Notes under the pieces: model-generated | The model's input: the letters and a program-made list of their open reading frames with translations, nothing else | Told to the model about the DNA's origin: nothing | Databases searched by the model: none | Shown here: positions 1-7,232 of the stretch, piece after piece | Layout of the letters: each line of letters opens with the position of its first letter | Numbering within the stretch: the stretch's first letter is position 1 | Source of the DNA: CAZJNX01 sp964547415 | GTDB taxonomy: Bacteria > Pseudomonadota > Alphaproteobacteria > Rhizobiales > Amorphaceae | DNA length: 9,215 bases | Assembly (NCBI GenBank): GCA_964547415.1 | Contig: CAZJNX010000190.1 | Coordinates: forward strand, 1 to 9,215 | Direction of reading: 5' to 3' | Made by a program: the position numbers and the translations under genes

Positions 1-9
1 GAAAACCGC

Positions 10-2775
10 ATGCATCTGGTCGTCGTCGAATCGCCTGCCAAGGCCAAGACCATCAACAAGTACCTCGGCAGCGACTACGCGGTTCTCGCCTCCTACGGGC
101 ACGTGCGGGACCTGCCGGCCAAGGACGGTTCCGTCCGCCCGGACGAGGCGTTCGAGATGTCCTGGGAGGTGGACGCCAAGGCGAAGAAGCGCCTCGACGA
201 GATCGCCCGGGCCGTGCGCGACGCCGATGCCCTGATCCTCGCCACCGACCCGGACAGGGAGGGCGAGGCGATCTCCTGGCACGTCCTGGAAGCCTTGCGG
301 GAGAGGAAGGCGCTGAAGGGCCAGAAGGTCGAGCGGGTGGTCTTCAACGCGATCACCAAGAGCGCCGTCCTCGAGGCCATGTCCCATCCGCGGACCATCG
401 AGGACGACCTCGTGGACGCCTACCGGGCACGCCGCGCGCTCGACTACCTGGTGGGCTTCAACCTGTCGCCGGTCCTGTGGCGCAAGCTGCCCGGCGCCCG
501 CTCGGCCGGGCGCGTCCAGTCGGTGGCGCTGCGCCTCGTGTGCGAGCGCGAGAACGAGATCGAGCGGTTCGTGCCGCAGGAGTACTGGTCCGTCCAGGCC
601 GCCATGAAGACGCCCGGGGGGGACGATTTCCTCGCCCGCCTTCACGGCCTCGACGGCAAGCGGCTCGACAAGCTCGCCATCGGCACCGGCGCGGAGGCCG
701 AGCGGATCAAGGCACTCCTCGAGGGCGCGTCCTACCGGATCGCCTCGGTCGAGGCGAAGCCGCAGAAGCGCAACCCCCAGCCCCCCTTCACCACCTCGAC
801 GCTGCAGCAGGAGGCCTCCCGCAAGCTCGGCTTTTCCTCCGCCCGCACCATGCAGACCGCCCAGAAGCTCTACGAGGGGACCGACATCGGCGGGGAGACG
901 GTCGGCCTCATCACCTACATGCGCACCGACGGCGTCCAGATGGCCGCCGAGGCGATCGAGGCGATCCGCGGCGAGATCGGCTCGCGCTACGGCAAGCGCT
1001 ACCTGCCCGAGAAGGCCCGCCACTACGCCACCAAGGCGAAGAACGCCCAGGAGGCCCACGAGGCGATCCGTCCGACCGACGTCTCGCGCACGCCCGACGA
1101 GGTGCGCCGCTTCCTCGACGACGACCAGGCGCGGCTCTACGACCTCGTGTGGAAGCGGGCGGTGGCGAGCCAGATGGAATCGGCCGAGCTCGAGGTGACG
1201 ACCGTCCGCATCGACGCGGCGAACGGCGCGCGCAAGGCGGAGCTGCGCGCCACCGGCACCGTGATCCGCTTCGACGGCTTCCTGTCGGTCTACCAGGAGG
1301 GGCGGGACGACGAGGAGAGCGAGGAGGGCGGCCGACTGCCGCCCATGGAGGCGGGCACCGAGCCGCGCCTGAAGACGATCGACATCCGCCAGCACTTCAC
1401 CCAGCCCCCGCCGCGCTACACCGAGGCGACGCTCATCAAGAAGATGGAGGAGCTCGGCATCGGCCGCCCCTCCACCTACACCTCGACGCTGTCCACCCTG
1501 CGCGACCGGGAGTACGTCGCCCTCGACAAGCGCCGCCTGGTGCCCGAGCCCAAGGGGCGGCTCGTGACGGCGTTCCTCGAGGCCTTCTTCGAGCGCTACG
1601 TGGAGTACGGCTTCACCGCCGACCTCGAGGAGAAGCTCGACCGGATCTCGAACGGGGAGATCGACTGGCGGCAGGTCCTGCGCGAGTTCTGGGAGGAGTT
1701 CACCGCCCACCTCGCCGAGACCCGGGACCTGCGCGTCGCCCAGGTGCTCGACGCCCTCAACGAGATGCTCGCTCCCCTCGTCTTCCCGCCCCGCTCGGAC
1801 GGGAGCGACCCGCGGGTCTGCCCGGTGTGCGGCGACGGGCAGTTGTCGCTGAAGCTCGGCAAGTTCGGCGCGTTCGTGGGCTGCTCCAACTACCCGGACT
1901 GCAGCTACACCCGCCAGCTGTCCGAGGATCCGGAGGAGGCGGCGAAGAAGACCGCCGAGGGCCCGAAGGCGCTCGGCATCGACCCGCGGACGGGCCACGC
2001 GGTGACGCTCAGGGACGGGCGGTTCGGCCCCTACGTCCAGCTCGAGAGCGGGGAGAAGAAGCCGCCGCGCGCCTCGATTCCCAAGGCCTGGCAGGGGGAG
2101 GAGCCGACGCTCGAGCGCGCCCTCATGCTGCTCGACCTGCCGCGGGAGGTGGGCAAGCACCCGGAGACGGGCGAGCCGATCCTCGCCAACATCGGCCGCT
2201 ACGGGCCCTACCTCCTCCATGCCGGGAGCTACGCCAACCTCGAGAGCGTGGAGGACGTGTTCGAGGTGGGCCTCAACCGCGCCGTCACCGTGATCGCCGA
2301 GAAGAAGGCGCGCGGCGGCGGGCGGGGCGCGGCGGCAGCGCCCCTGAAGGCGCTCGGCGAGCACCCGACCCTCGGCGGACCCGTGACCGTCAAGAGCGGT
2401 CGCTACGGCCCCTACGTCAACCACGGCAAGGTGAACGCCACCCTGCCGAAGGAAAGCGCGCCGGAGGCCGTCACCATGGAGGAGGCGGTCGCCCTCCTCG
2501 AGGCGAAGGCCGGGAAGGCCGGCGGGAAGACGACGAAGAAGGCCGCGGCCGGCAAGACGACGAAGGCGGGCGGTGCGGCCTCGCGGAAGGCGAAGACGGC
2601 CGACGACGGGAGCGAGGCGGCCGGAGGCGGCACGAAGCCGGCCGCCAAGACGGGCGCGGCGCGCTCGTCCGCCCGCAAGACGGCCACGAAGGGCGGCCGG
2701 ACCGCCACGGGGACCAAGGGCACCCGCTCGGGCGGCAAGGGCGCCGACCGCTCGTCGGGGACGGGCACGGGCTGA
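10..2775 (+). CDS. topA: DNA topoisomerase I (type IA), omega protein
   Basis: This 921-residue type IA topoisomerase relaxes negative supercoils by cutting one DNA strand through a 5'-phosphotyrosine bond. The Toprim domain opens with the VVESPAKAKTI motif (Glu7) and carries the metal-binding DPDREGE motif (Asp80, Asp82, Glu84). The SAGRVQSVALR segment lies near residues 165-175. The catalytic tyrosine is Tyr303 in GLITYMRTDG, with Arg305 beside it. One four-cysteine zinc finger follows (Cys604, Cys607, Cys625, Cys631), then three C-terminal repeats with the FGPYV/YGPYL/YGPYV core starting near residues 655, 712 and 780. From about residue 831 the tail is Lys/Ala/Gly/Thr-rich and probably disordered, binding nucleic acid by charge; such tails are common in alphaproteobacterial TopA. 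The ATG start puts the Toprim motif at the usual distance. Only nine bases precede it, so its ribosome site and promoter are mostly outside the window. In many alphaproteobacteria dprA lies upstream, which cannot be checked here. Confidence 0.98.
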   Translation: MHLVVVESPAKAKTINKYLGSDYAVLASYGHVRDLPAKDGSVRPDEAFEMSWEVDAKAKKRLDEIARAVRDADALILATDPDREGEAISWHVLEALRERKALKGQKVERVVFNAITKSAVLEAMSHPRTIEDDLVDAYRARRALDYLVGFNLSPVLWRKLPGARSAGRVQSVALRLVCERENEIERFVPQEYWSVQAAMKTPGGDDFLARLHGLDGKRLDKLAIGTGAEAERIKALLEGASYRIASVEAKPQKRNPQPPFTTSTLQQEASRKLGFSSARTMQTAQKLYEGTDIGGETVGLITYMRTDGVQMAAEAIEAIRGEIGSRYGKRYLPEKARHYATKAKNAQEAHEAIRPTDVSRTPDEVRRFLDDDQARLYDLVWKRAVASQMESAELEVTTVRIDAANGARKAELRATGTVIRFDGFLSVYQEGRDDEESEEGGRLPPMEAGTEPRLKTIDIRQHFTQPPPRYTEATLIKKMEELGIGRPSTYTSTLSTLRDREYVALDKRRLVPEPKGRLVTAFLEAFFERYVEYGFTADLEEKLDRISNGEIDWRQVLREFWEEFTAHLAETRDLRVAQVLDALNEMLAPLVFPPRSDGSDPRVCPVCGDGQLSLKLGKFGAFVGCSNYPDCSYTRQLSEDPEEAAKKTAEGPKALGIDPRTGHAVTLRDGRFGPYVQLESGEKKPPRASIPKAWQGEEPTLERALMLLDLPREVGKHPETGEPILANIGRYGPYLLHAGSYANLESVEDVFEVGLNRAVTVIAEKKARGGGRGAAAAPLKALGEHPTLGGPVTVKSGRYGPYVNHGKVNATLPKESAPEAVTMEEAVALLEAKAGKAGGKTTKKAAAGKTTKAGGAASRKAKTADDGSEAAGGGTKPAAKTGAARSSARKTATKGGRTATGTKGTRSGGKGADRSSGTGTG

Positions 2776-2794
2776 ACACGGCGCGAACCGGCGG

Positions 2795-2835
2795 GCTCCG
2801 CTGGCGGCTGCCTTCGACGGTCGTCCCGCCGGAGC
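2795..2835 (+). terminator. Possible imperfect hairpin downstream of topA
   Basis: GCTCC (2795-2799) can pair with GGAGC (2831-2835). After a three-base bulge, GGCGG (2803-2807) can pair with CCGCC (2826-2830) around an 18-base loop. It begins 20 bases after the topA stop. There is no T-run, and short GC pairings are easy to find in this DNA, so its role as a transcript end is only a guess. Confidence 0.2.
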
Positions 2836-2885
2836 GGAAGGTGACGCCTGGTGGCTGCACCAACGCCGTCTGTCCGGTGATGCTC

Positions 2886-2954
2886 GCGCCGGGCACGGGC
2901 TGCGTCAACCCACGCCTTCGGCTCTTCGGGGTTGACCCGGCCCGTGCCCGGCGC
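2886..2954. repeat. Long inverted repeat: 26-bp arms, 17-base loop
   Basis: The left arm (2886-2911) and right arm (2929-2954) are complementary at 24 of 26 positions. The outer 15 and inner 8 positions are perfect. The two interruptions are a T-G wobble (if RNA) and a C-C mismatch. The loop is 2912-2928. The inner arms read GTCAACCC and GGGTTGAC. As RNA this would be an extremely stable stem starting 110 bases after the topA stop. No T-run follows the right arm (ACTTCTGAAG), so it is not a textbook intrinsic terminator. It could be a factor-assisted terminator, a 3'-end stabiliser for topA mRNA, a dispersed palindromic element, or part of a small RNA. The structure itself is certain; its function is unknown. 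Confidence 0.85.
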
Positions 2955-3373
2955 ACTTCTGAAGCTGTCGGCTCCGGCGGAATGTCGGCACAGTCGTCCC
3001 ACCAGCGGAATGAACCGGCAAGGGTGCGGGAGCGGGCAGGCGGGCCCGTGCGGCCCGTCCGGCTTCCGGCAGGCACCGCGCACCCAGGGGAACGGGCGGC
3101 GGCCGGCACGACCGTGATCGGGAGACACTGGGCTTTCCGGGGCCGTCGAACGGTATCGGGCGACCACAAGCTGCTCGGGATCGGAAGCGGCCCGCCTCGA
3201 GCCGCCGGACGCACCATCGGCCGTGCGGGTGGCAGGCGCCGACGACCCGGCACGGCCGCAAATGGCGATCGGGCGCGGACGATGCGCCCGGGCCGCAGAC
3301 GAGGCGGTTCGCGCGCGTGGCCGTGCCTCGCGAGAACGGCAGCCGGAACGGCAAATAGGTCTCGCCTCCCCCG

Positions 3374-3398
3374 CGACGGAGGGGCGGCCCCTCCTTCG
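3374..3398. other. Short GC-rich hairpin upstream of rnr
   Basis: GGAGGGG (3378-3384) and CCCCTCC (3388-3394) are perfectly complementary around a three-base CGG loop. Extending outward gives 11-base arms (3374-3384 and 3388-3398) with one mismatch. It lies about 200 bp before the rnr start. It could be a terminator that isolates rnr from upstream transcription, or a leader structure, or chance in GC-rich DNA. No T-run follows. Confidence 0.35.
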
Positions 3399-3595
3399 GT
3401 TGCCGTCACGCGCGGGGCCGAATGGCGTCATCCGGAGGAGCGAGGCGGCGGGCCGCGGGCGCGCGGCGGGTTGCGGACGACGGGGATCGGCCCGGCGGCG
3501 GCGCGCTTTACGGGGGCGGGCGCAGCGCGTAACGAGGCGGGGGCCCGTCGCGGCGGGCAGCCGGTGCGGCCGGCCCCCGGCGGGACAGGGCGGAC

Positions 3596-5899
3596 ATGGA
3601 CGACGACAGGGCAAGGCTGCCGAGCCGCGAGGAGATCAGGCGCTTCGTCGAGGAAAGCCCCGGCCGCGTCGGCAAGCGGGAGATCGCCCGCGCCTTCGGC
3701 ATCTCCGGCGGCGACCGGATCGCGCTCAAGCGGCTGCTTGCGGAAATGGCGGAGGAGGGCGAGATCGCGCGGCGCGGCAAGCGCCTGCGCTCGCCCGGCC
3801 GCCTGCCCAAGGTGTTCGTGCTCGCCCTCACCGGGCGGGACGAGGACGGGGAGCTGATCGGCGAGCCCGTCGACTGGGACGCGGACGAGGACGGCCCGCC
3901 CCCCACCGTGCTGATCGCCGAGGGCCCGAAGCGCCCGGGCCAGCCCCCCGCGGGCGTCGGCGACCGCGCCCTCGTGCGCCTCGTCGACCGCGAGGCGGCG
4001 GAAGGGGACGGGGAGGCCGCCCCTCTCCCGCTCGCGAAGGTCGTCAAGGTCATCGACCGCAAGCCGCCGACGGCCCTCGCCGTCGTGCGCAGGACGCCCT
4101 TCGGCGCCCGCCTCCTGCCGGTGGAGAAGAAGCAGCGCGAGATCGAGATCGACCACCACGCCCTCGGCGACGCCGAGGACGGCGAGCTCGTGCGCGTCGA
4201 GGTGCGCCGCATCGGCCGCTACAAGGAGACGGCGCGGATCCTCGACCGTGTCGGCCCGGTGAACTCGGAACGGGCGGTCTCCATGATCGCCATCGAGGCC
4301 CACGGGATCCCCCACGTCTTCCCGAACCCGGTGCTCGCCGAGGCCGAGGCGGCGGCGCCCTTCCGCCTCGAGGGCGGGAAGGCGGAGGACTGGCGGGACG
4401 TTCCCTTCGTCACCATCGACCCGCCGGACGCCAAGGACCACGACGACGCGGTCTTCGCCCGGCCCGACGAGGACCCGAACAACGCGGGCGGCCACGTGGT
4501 CTTCGTGGCGATCGCCGACGTCGCCCGCTACGTGCGGCCGGGCAGCGCCCTCGACCGTGAAGCGCTCCACCGCGGCAACTCGGTCTACTTCCCCGACCGC
4601 GTGGTGCCCATGCTGCCCGAGCGCATCTCCAACGACCTGTGCTCCCTCAGGCCGCACGCGTTGCGCCCCGCCCTCGCCGTCGCCATGACCTTCGGCAAGG
4701 ACGGGCGGAAGCGCCGCCATGCCTTCCACCGGATCGCCATGCGCTCGGCGGCGCGCCTGTCCTACGCCCAGGCGCAGGCGGCGATCGACGGCGCGCCGGA
4801 CGAGACCACGGCGCCGCTGATGGAGGGGGTGCTGGCGCCGCTCTGGGAGGCGTGGCGGTGCGTGAACCGCGGGCGGGAGGCGCGCGAGCCCCTCGAGCTC
4901 GACATCCCCGAGCGCAAGATCGTGGTGGGCCCGGACGGGGCGGTGGAGGCGGTGAAGACGCCCGAGCGGCTCGACGCCCACCGCCTCATCGAGGAGTTCA
5001 TGATCCAGGCGAACGTCTCGGCCGCCGAGACGTGCGAGAAGGCGAAGATCCCCCTCATCTACCGCGTCCACGATGCGCCGAGCCCGGAAAAGCTCCTCGG
5101 CCTCTCGGAGTTCCTGGCGAGCCTCGACATCCGCCTGCCGAAGACCGGGAACCTGCGCCCCGCCCAGTTCAACCGGATCCTGGAACGCCTCGCTGAGACC
5201 GAGCACGCCCAGGTGGCGAGCGAGGTGGTCCTGCGCTCCCAGGCCCAGGCGGAGTACGATCCCCTCAACATCGGCCACTTCGGCCTCAACCTGAAGCGCT
5301 ACGCCCACTTCACCTCGCCGATCCGCCGCTACGCCGACCTCGTCGTCCACCGCGCGCTGATCCGCGCGGGGAGCCTCGGCAAGGACGGGCTGACCGACGG
5401 GGAGATCGAGGCGCTGGAGAAGACGGCGGTCGCCATCTCCGCCACCGAGCGGCGGGCGATGGCGGCCGAGCGGTCGACGGTGGACCGGCTGGTCGCCATG
5501 TGGATGGCCGACCACGTGGGGGCGACGTTCGCGGGCCGGATCGGCGGCGTCACGCGGGCGGGCCTGTTCGTGACGCTGGCCGAGACCGGGGCGGACGGGT
5601 TCGTGCCCATCTCCACCCTCGGAAACGACTATTATACCCACGTGGAGGAGGCCCACGCCCTCGTCGGCGAGGCGACGGGGGAGACGTTCCGCCTCGGCGA
5701 CCCGGTGACGGTGAAGATCGTGGAGGCCGCGCCCTTCCAGGGGGCGCTGCGCTTCGAGGTCGTCGACCACGAGGCGACGGCCGGCCCGCCCGCCGGTCGC
5801 CGGCCGCGCGCCCGCTCCGGCCGCGCGCGGGGCAGGCCGGCGAAGGCGGACCGGGGCCGGCCGAAGGCGGCGAGAAAGGGCAGGAAGGCAGCGAGATGA
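3596..5899 (+). CDS. rnr: Ribonuclease R (3'-5' exoribonuclease, RNB family)
   Basis: RNase R degrades structured RNA processively from the 3' end and acts in mRNA, rRNA and tmRNA-linked quality control. The 767-residue protein has an N-terminal winged-helix region (about residues 5-65, with KREIARAFGISGGDRIALKRLL), then cold-shock-type RNA-binding segments. The RNB catalytic domain contains the metal-binding run IDPPDAKDHDDA, with Asp275, Asp281, Asp283 and Asp284; Asp283 matches the catalytic Asp280 of E. coli RNase R. The RNB signature HFTSPIRRYADLVVHR begins at His571. An S1 domain follows at about 639-725, including GRIGGVTRAGLFVTL. The last 34 residues form a very basic tail with 12 Arg and 4 Lys. 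The ATG is preceded by GACAGGG. The next start codon overlaps this stop (ATGA), so rnr heads an operon with the DUF983 and Nudix genes. Its last nine codons include three AGA/AGG arginines, unlike the CGN codons used elsewhere. Confidence 0.97.
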   Translation: MDDDRARLPSREEIRRFVEESPGRVGKREIARAFGISGGDRIALKRLLAEMAEEGEIARRGKRLRSPGRLPKVFVLALTGRDEDGELIGEPVDWDADEDGPPPTVLIAEGPKRPGQPPAGVGDRALVRLVDREAAEGDGEAAPLPLAKVVKVIDRKPPTALAVVRRTPFGARLLPVEKKQREIEIDHHALGDAEDGELVRVEVRRIGRYKETARILDRVGPVNSERAVSMIAIEAHGIPHVFPNPVLAEAEAAAPFRLEGGKAEDWRDVPFVTIDPPDAKDHDDAVFARPDEDPNNAGGHVVFVAIADVARYVRPGSALDREALHRGNSVYFPDRVVPMLPERISNDLCSLRPHALRPALAVAMTFGKDGRKRRHAFHRIAMRSAARLSYAQAQAAIDGAPDETTAPLMEGVLAPLWEAWRCVNRGREAREPLELDIPERKIVVGPDGAVEAVKTPERLDAHRLIEEFMIQANVSAAETCEKAKIPLIYRVHDAPSPEKLLGLSEFLASLDIRLPKTGNLRPAQFNRILERLAETEHAQVASEVVLRSQAQAEYDPLNIGHFGLNLKRYAHFTSPIRRYADLVVHRALIRAGSLGKDGLTDGEIEALEKTAVAISATERRAMAAERSTVDRLVAMWMADHVGATFAGRIGGVTRAGLFVTLAETGADGFVPISTLGNDYYTHVEEAHALVGEATGETFRLGDPVTVKIVEAAPFQGALRFEVVDHEATAGPPAGRRPRARSGRARGRPAKADRGRPKAARKGRKAAR
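5882..5888 (+). promoter_or_regulatory. Shine-Dalgarno site for DUF983 gene inside rnr
   Basis: AGGAAGG lies seven bases before the ATG at 5896 and within the last codons of rnr. It is the reason for choosing this start, and it fixes the ATGA overlap with the rnr stop. The rnr tail uses AGG AAG here instead of CGN codons, which creates the site. Confidence 0.75.
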
Positions 5900-6375
5900 C
5901 GATCACCTGGGACAACGGCAGCCCCGGCGACCACCACGACCCGAACGCCGGACCGGTGGTGGAGGACCTGCCGCCCCGCCCCCTCGCCCGCGCCCTCCTC
6001 CTCGGGACCCTGTGCCGCTGCCCCGCCTGTGGCGCGGGCCGCCTGTTCGAGCGCTACCTCGCCGTCGCCCCGGCCTGCGGGGCCTGCGGGGAGGCGCTCC
6101 ACCACCAGCGGGCGGACGACGCGCCGCCCTACTTCTCCACCTTCCTCGTCGGCCACGTGGTGGTCGCCCTCGTCCTTTGGGTGGAGCTCGCCTTCGCCCC
6201 GCCGCTCTGGCTCCACCTCGCGGTCTGGCTGCCGCTCACCCTTCTCCTCGTTCTCCTCTCCCTGCCGCCCATCAAGGGGGCGCTCGTGGCCCAGCAGTGG
6301 GCCCTCTACATGCACGGCTTCGGCGAGGCCGCGGCAGCGGACGCGGCGGCGGACCGGGAGGGGCGCGATGGATGA
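5896..6375 (+). CDS. DUF983 family membrane protein with N-terminal zinc ribbon
   Basis: This is a 159-residue protein of the DUF983 family, whose biochemical role is not established. After a hydrophilic N-terminus come paired cysteine knuckles: CPACG (Cys42, Cys45) and CGACG (Cys61, Cys64), with an extra Cys40. Together they look like a zinc ribbon. Two hydrophobic helices follow at about 81-100 and 104-124, then a QQWALYMHGFGEA segment and an Ala/Asp-rich end. This Cys-x2-Cys, Cys-x2-Cys plus two-helix plan is the family hallmark. The start overlaps the rnr stop by four bases, and the end overlaps the Nudix start by eight, so it is probably translated by coupling in one operon. The placement next to rnr suggests a conserved neighbourhood, but no function can be read from it. 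Location in the inner membrane is inferred from the helices. Confidence 0.9.
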   Translation: MTITWDNGSPGDHHDPNAGPVVEDLPPRPLARALLLGTLCRCPACGAGRLFERYLAVAPACGACGEALHHQRADDAPPYFSTFLVGHVVVALVLWVELAFAPPLWLHLAVWLPLTLLLVLLSLPPIKGALVAQQWALYMHGFGEAAAADAAADREGRDG

Positions 6376-7102
6376 CATCGTCGCCCGCCTCAACGCCGTC
6401 CCGAGGGACCGCAAGAGCCCGCCGCGCCGGCCGAGGGACGCCGCCACCCTCCTCGTCCTCGACGGGACGGGGCCGAACGCGGGCGTCCTCATGGGCCGCC
6501 GCCGCAGGGACCTCGCCTTCATGCCGGGGATGTTCGTCTTCCCCGGCGGGCGGGTGGACCCGGCCGATTCCCGCGTGGCGGTGGCGGCCGACTATCACCC
6601 GGCCGTGAAGGCCCGCCTGATGACCGCCATGAAGCGGCCGAAGGGGGAGGCGCGGGCCCGCGCGTTCGCCGTCGCCGCGATCCGCGAGACCTACGAGGAG
6701 GCGGGCCTGTTCATCGCGTCCCGGGCCGGCAAGGGCCCGCCGGGCGCGGAATGGGCGCCTTTCCGCGAGCGCGGCCTGCTGCCGGACCTGTCGCCGGTGC
6801 GCTTCGTCGCCCGCGCGATCACGCCGCCCGGCCGTCCGCGCCGGTTCGACACGCGCTTCCTCGCGGTGCCCGCCGAGGCCGTCGCCGACCGGCTCGAGGC
6901 CGGCGTCGGGCCCGAGGAGGAATTCGAGGAGGTGCGCTGGCTCTCGCTCGCCGAGGCGCGCACGCTGGAGCTGCCGGCGATCACCCTCGCCGTCCTTGAC
7001 GAGCTGCTGGCGCGCATGGACAAGGACCCCCACCTGTCGCCGGACACGCCCGTGCCCTTCTACTACTGGCAGCGCCGGGGCTTCGTCCGCGAGCTCGTGT
7101 GA
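6368..7102 (+). CDS. Nudix hydrolase, NUDT19-like split Nudix box
   Basis: This 244-residue Nudix-family protein presumably hydrolyses a nucleoside diphosphate linked to another group; the substrate is unknown. The N-terminal strand is AATLLVLDGTG. The first part of the Nudix box is FPGGRVDPAD (Gly60-Gly61), and the second part is RETYEEAGL at residues 106-114, where Glu110 and Glu111 are the expected metal ligands. About 44 residues separate the two parts, much more than the classic GX5EX7REUXEEXGU spacing. This split form occurs in NUDT19-like enzymes, some of which act on CoA derivatives, so that is one candidate substrate class and is inference only. The ATG at 6368 follows GGGAGGGG and overlaps the end of the DUF983 gene by eight bases. 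It is the last gene of the rnr operon, followed after five bases by a GC-rich hairpin. Confidence 0.9.
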   Translation: MDDIVARLNAVPRDRKSPPRRPRDAATLLVLDGTGPNAGVLMGRRRRDLAFMPGMFVFPGGRVDPADSRVAVAADYHPAVKARLMTAMKRPKGEARARAFAVAAIRETYEEAGLFIASRAGKGPPGAEWAPFRERGLLPDLSPVRFVARAITPPGRPRRFDTRFLAVPAEAVADRLEAGVGPEEEFEEVRWLSLAEARTLELPAITLAVLDELLARMDKDPHLSPDTPVPFYYWQRRGFVRELV

Positions 7103-7107
7103 CCGGA

Positions 7108-7127
7108 CCCGCGGAACGACCCGCGGG
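7108..7127 (+). terminator. Probable terminator hairpin after rnr-DUF983-Nudix
   Basis: CCCGCGG (7108-7114) pairs perfectly with CCGCGGG (7121-7127) around a six-base loop (AACGAC). Two further pairs are possible outside one mismatch. It begins five bases after the Nudix stop. A weak T-containing stretch (GATTCTGT) comes about ten bases later, rather than a proper T-run. The position fits an operon end, though the termination mechanism is uncertain. Confidence 0.5.
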
Positions 7128-7232
7128 CCCGGGCGGATTCTGTGGGAGGGCGCGGCGGGCCCACGCTTTCCGGCCGCGCCGGGCGTATCCTCTGCCGGGC
7201 CGCCGCCGCGGCCCCCGTGGAAAGGGCGAGCG

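Larger units (their letters stand above)
2776..3595. other. 820-bp topA-rnr spacer without a recognisable gene
   Basis: Open frames exist on both strands here, but their translations are Arg/Pro/Gly-rich, show no known motif, and are what chance gives in GC-rich DNA. No tRNA, rRNA, transposase remnant or terminal repeat was recognised. The stretch holds a possible small hairpin just after topA (2795-2835), a very long inverted repeat (2886-2954), a shorter hairpin (3374-3398) and finally the rnr ribosome site (GACAGGG at 3584-3590, five bases before the ATG). The rnr promoter should lie in this stretch, but I could not pick a convincing -35/-10 pair. A decayed gene or an unannotated small RNA is possible but cannot be supported from sequence alone. 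Confidence 0.7.

Noticed and set aside
2932..3117. 61-codon + strand frame in the spacer
   Set aside because: Its start lies inside the right arm of the inverted repeat, there is no convincing ribosome site, and the peptide has no recognisable feature.
2905..3354. Minus-strand 149-codon frame within the topA-rnr spacer
   Set aside because: It starts at TTG, is Arg/Pro/Ser-rich without secondary-structure pattern or motif, and runs through the long hairpin. Nothing supports it as a gene, although a database search could still be tried.
477..3857. Very long + strand open frame overlapping topA and the spacer
   Set aside because: Its translation is almost entirely Arg/Gly/Pro/Ala with no domain. 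It is a frame shadow of topA in GC-rich DNA where stop codons are rare, and topA itself is unmistakable.
5628..5640. AT-rich island (TATTATA) inside rnr that could be an internal -10 box
   Set aside because: It encodes the Tyr-Tyr of the S1-domain NDYY segment. No acceptable -35 hexamer sits 16-18 bases upstream, so a promoter for the DUF983 gene is not supported.
3428..5770. 780-residue antisense open frame opposite rnr
   Set aside because: The product is His/Arg/Val/Asp-rich with no motif, as expected from the reverse complement of strongly biased codons. The sense-strand RNase R has all its catalytic motifs.
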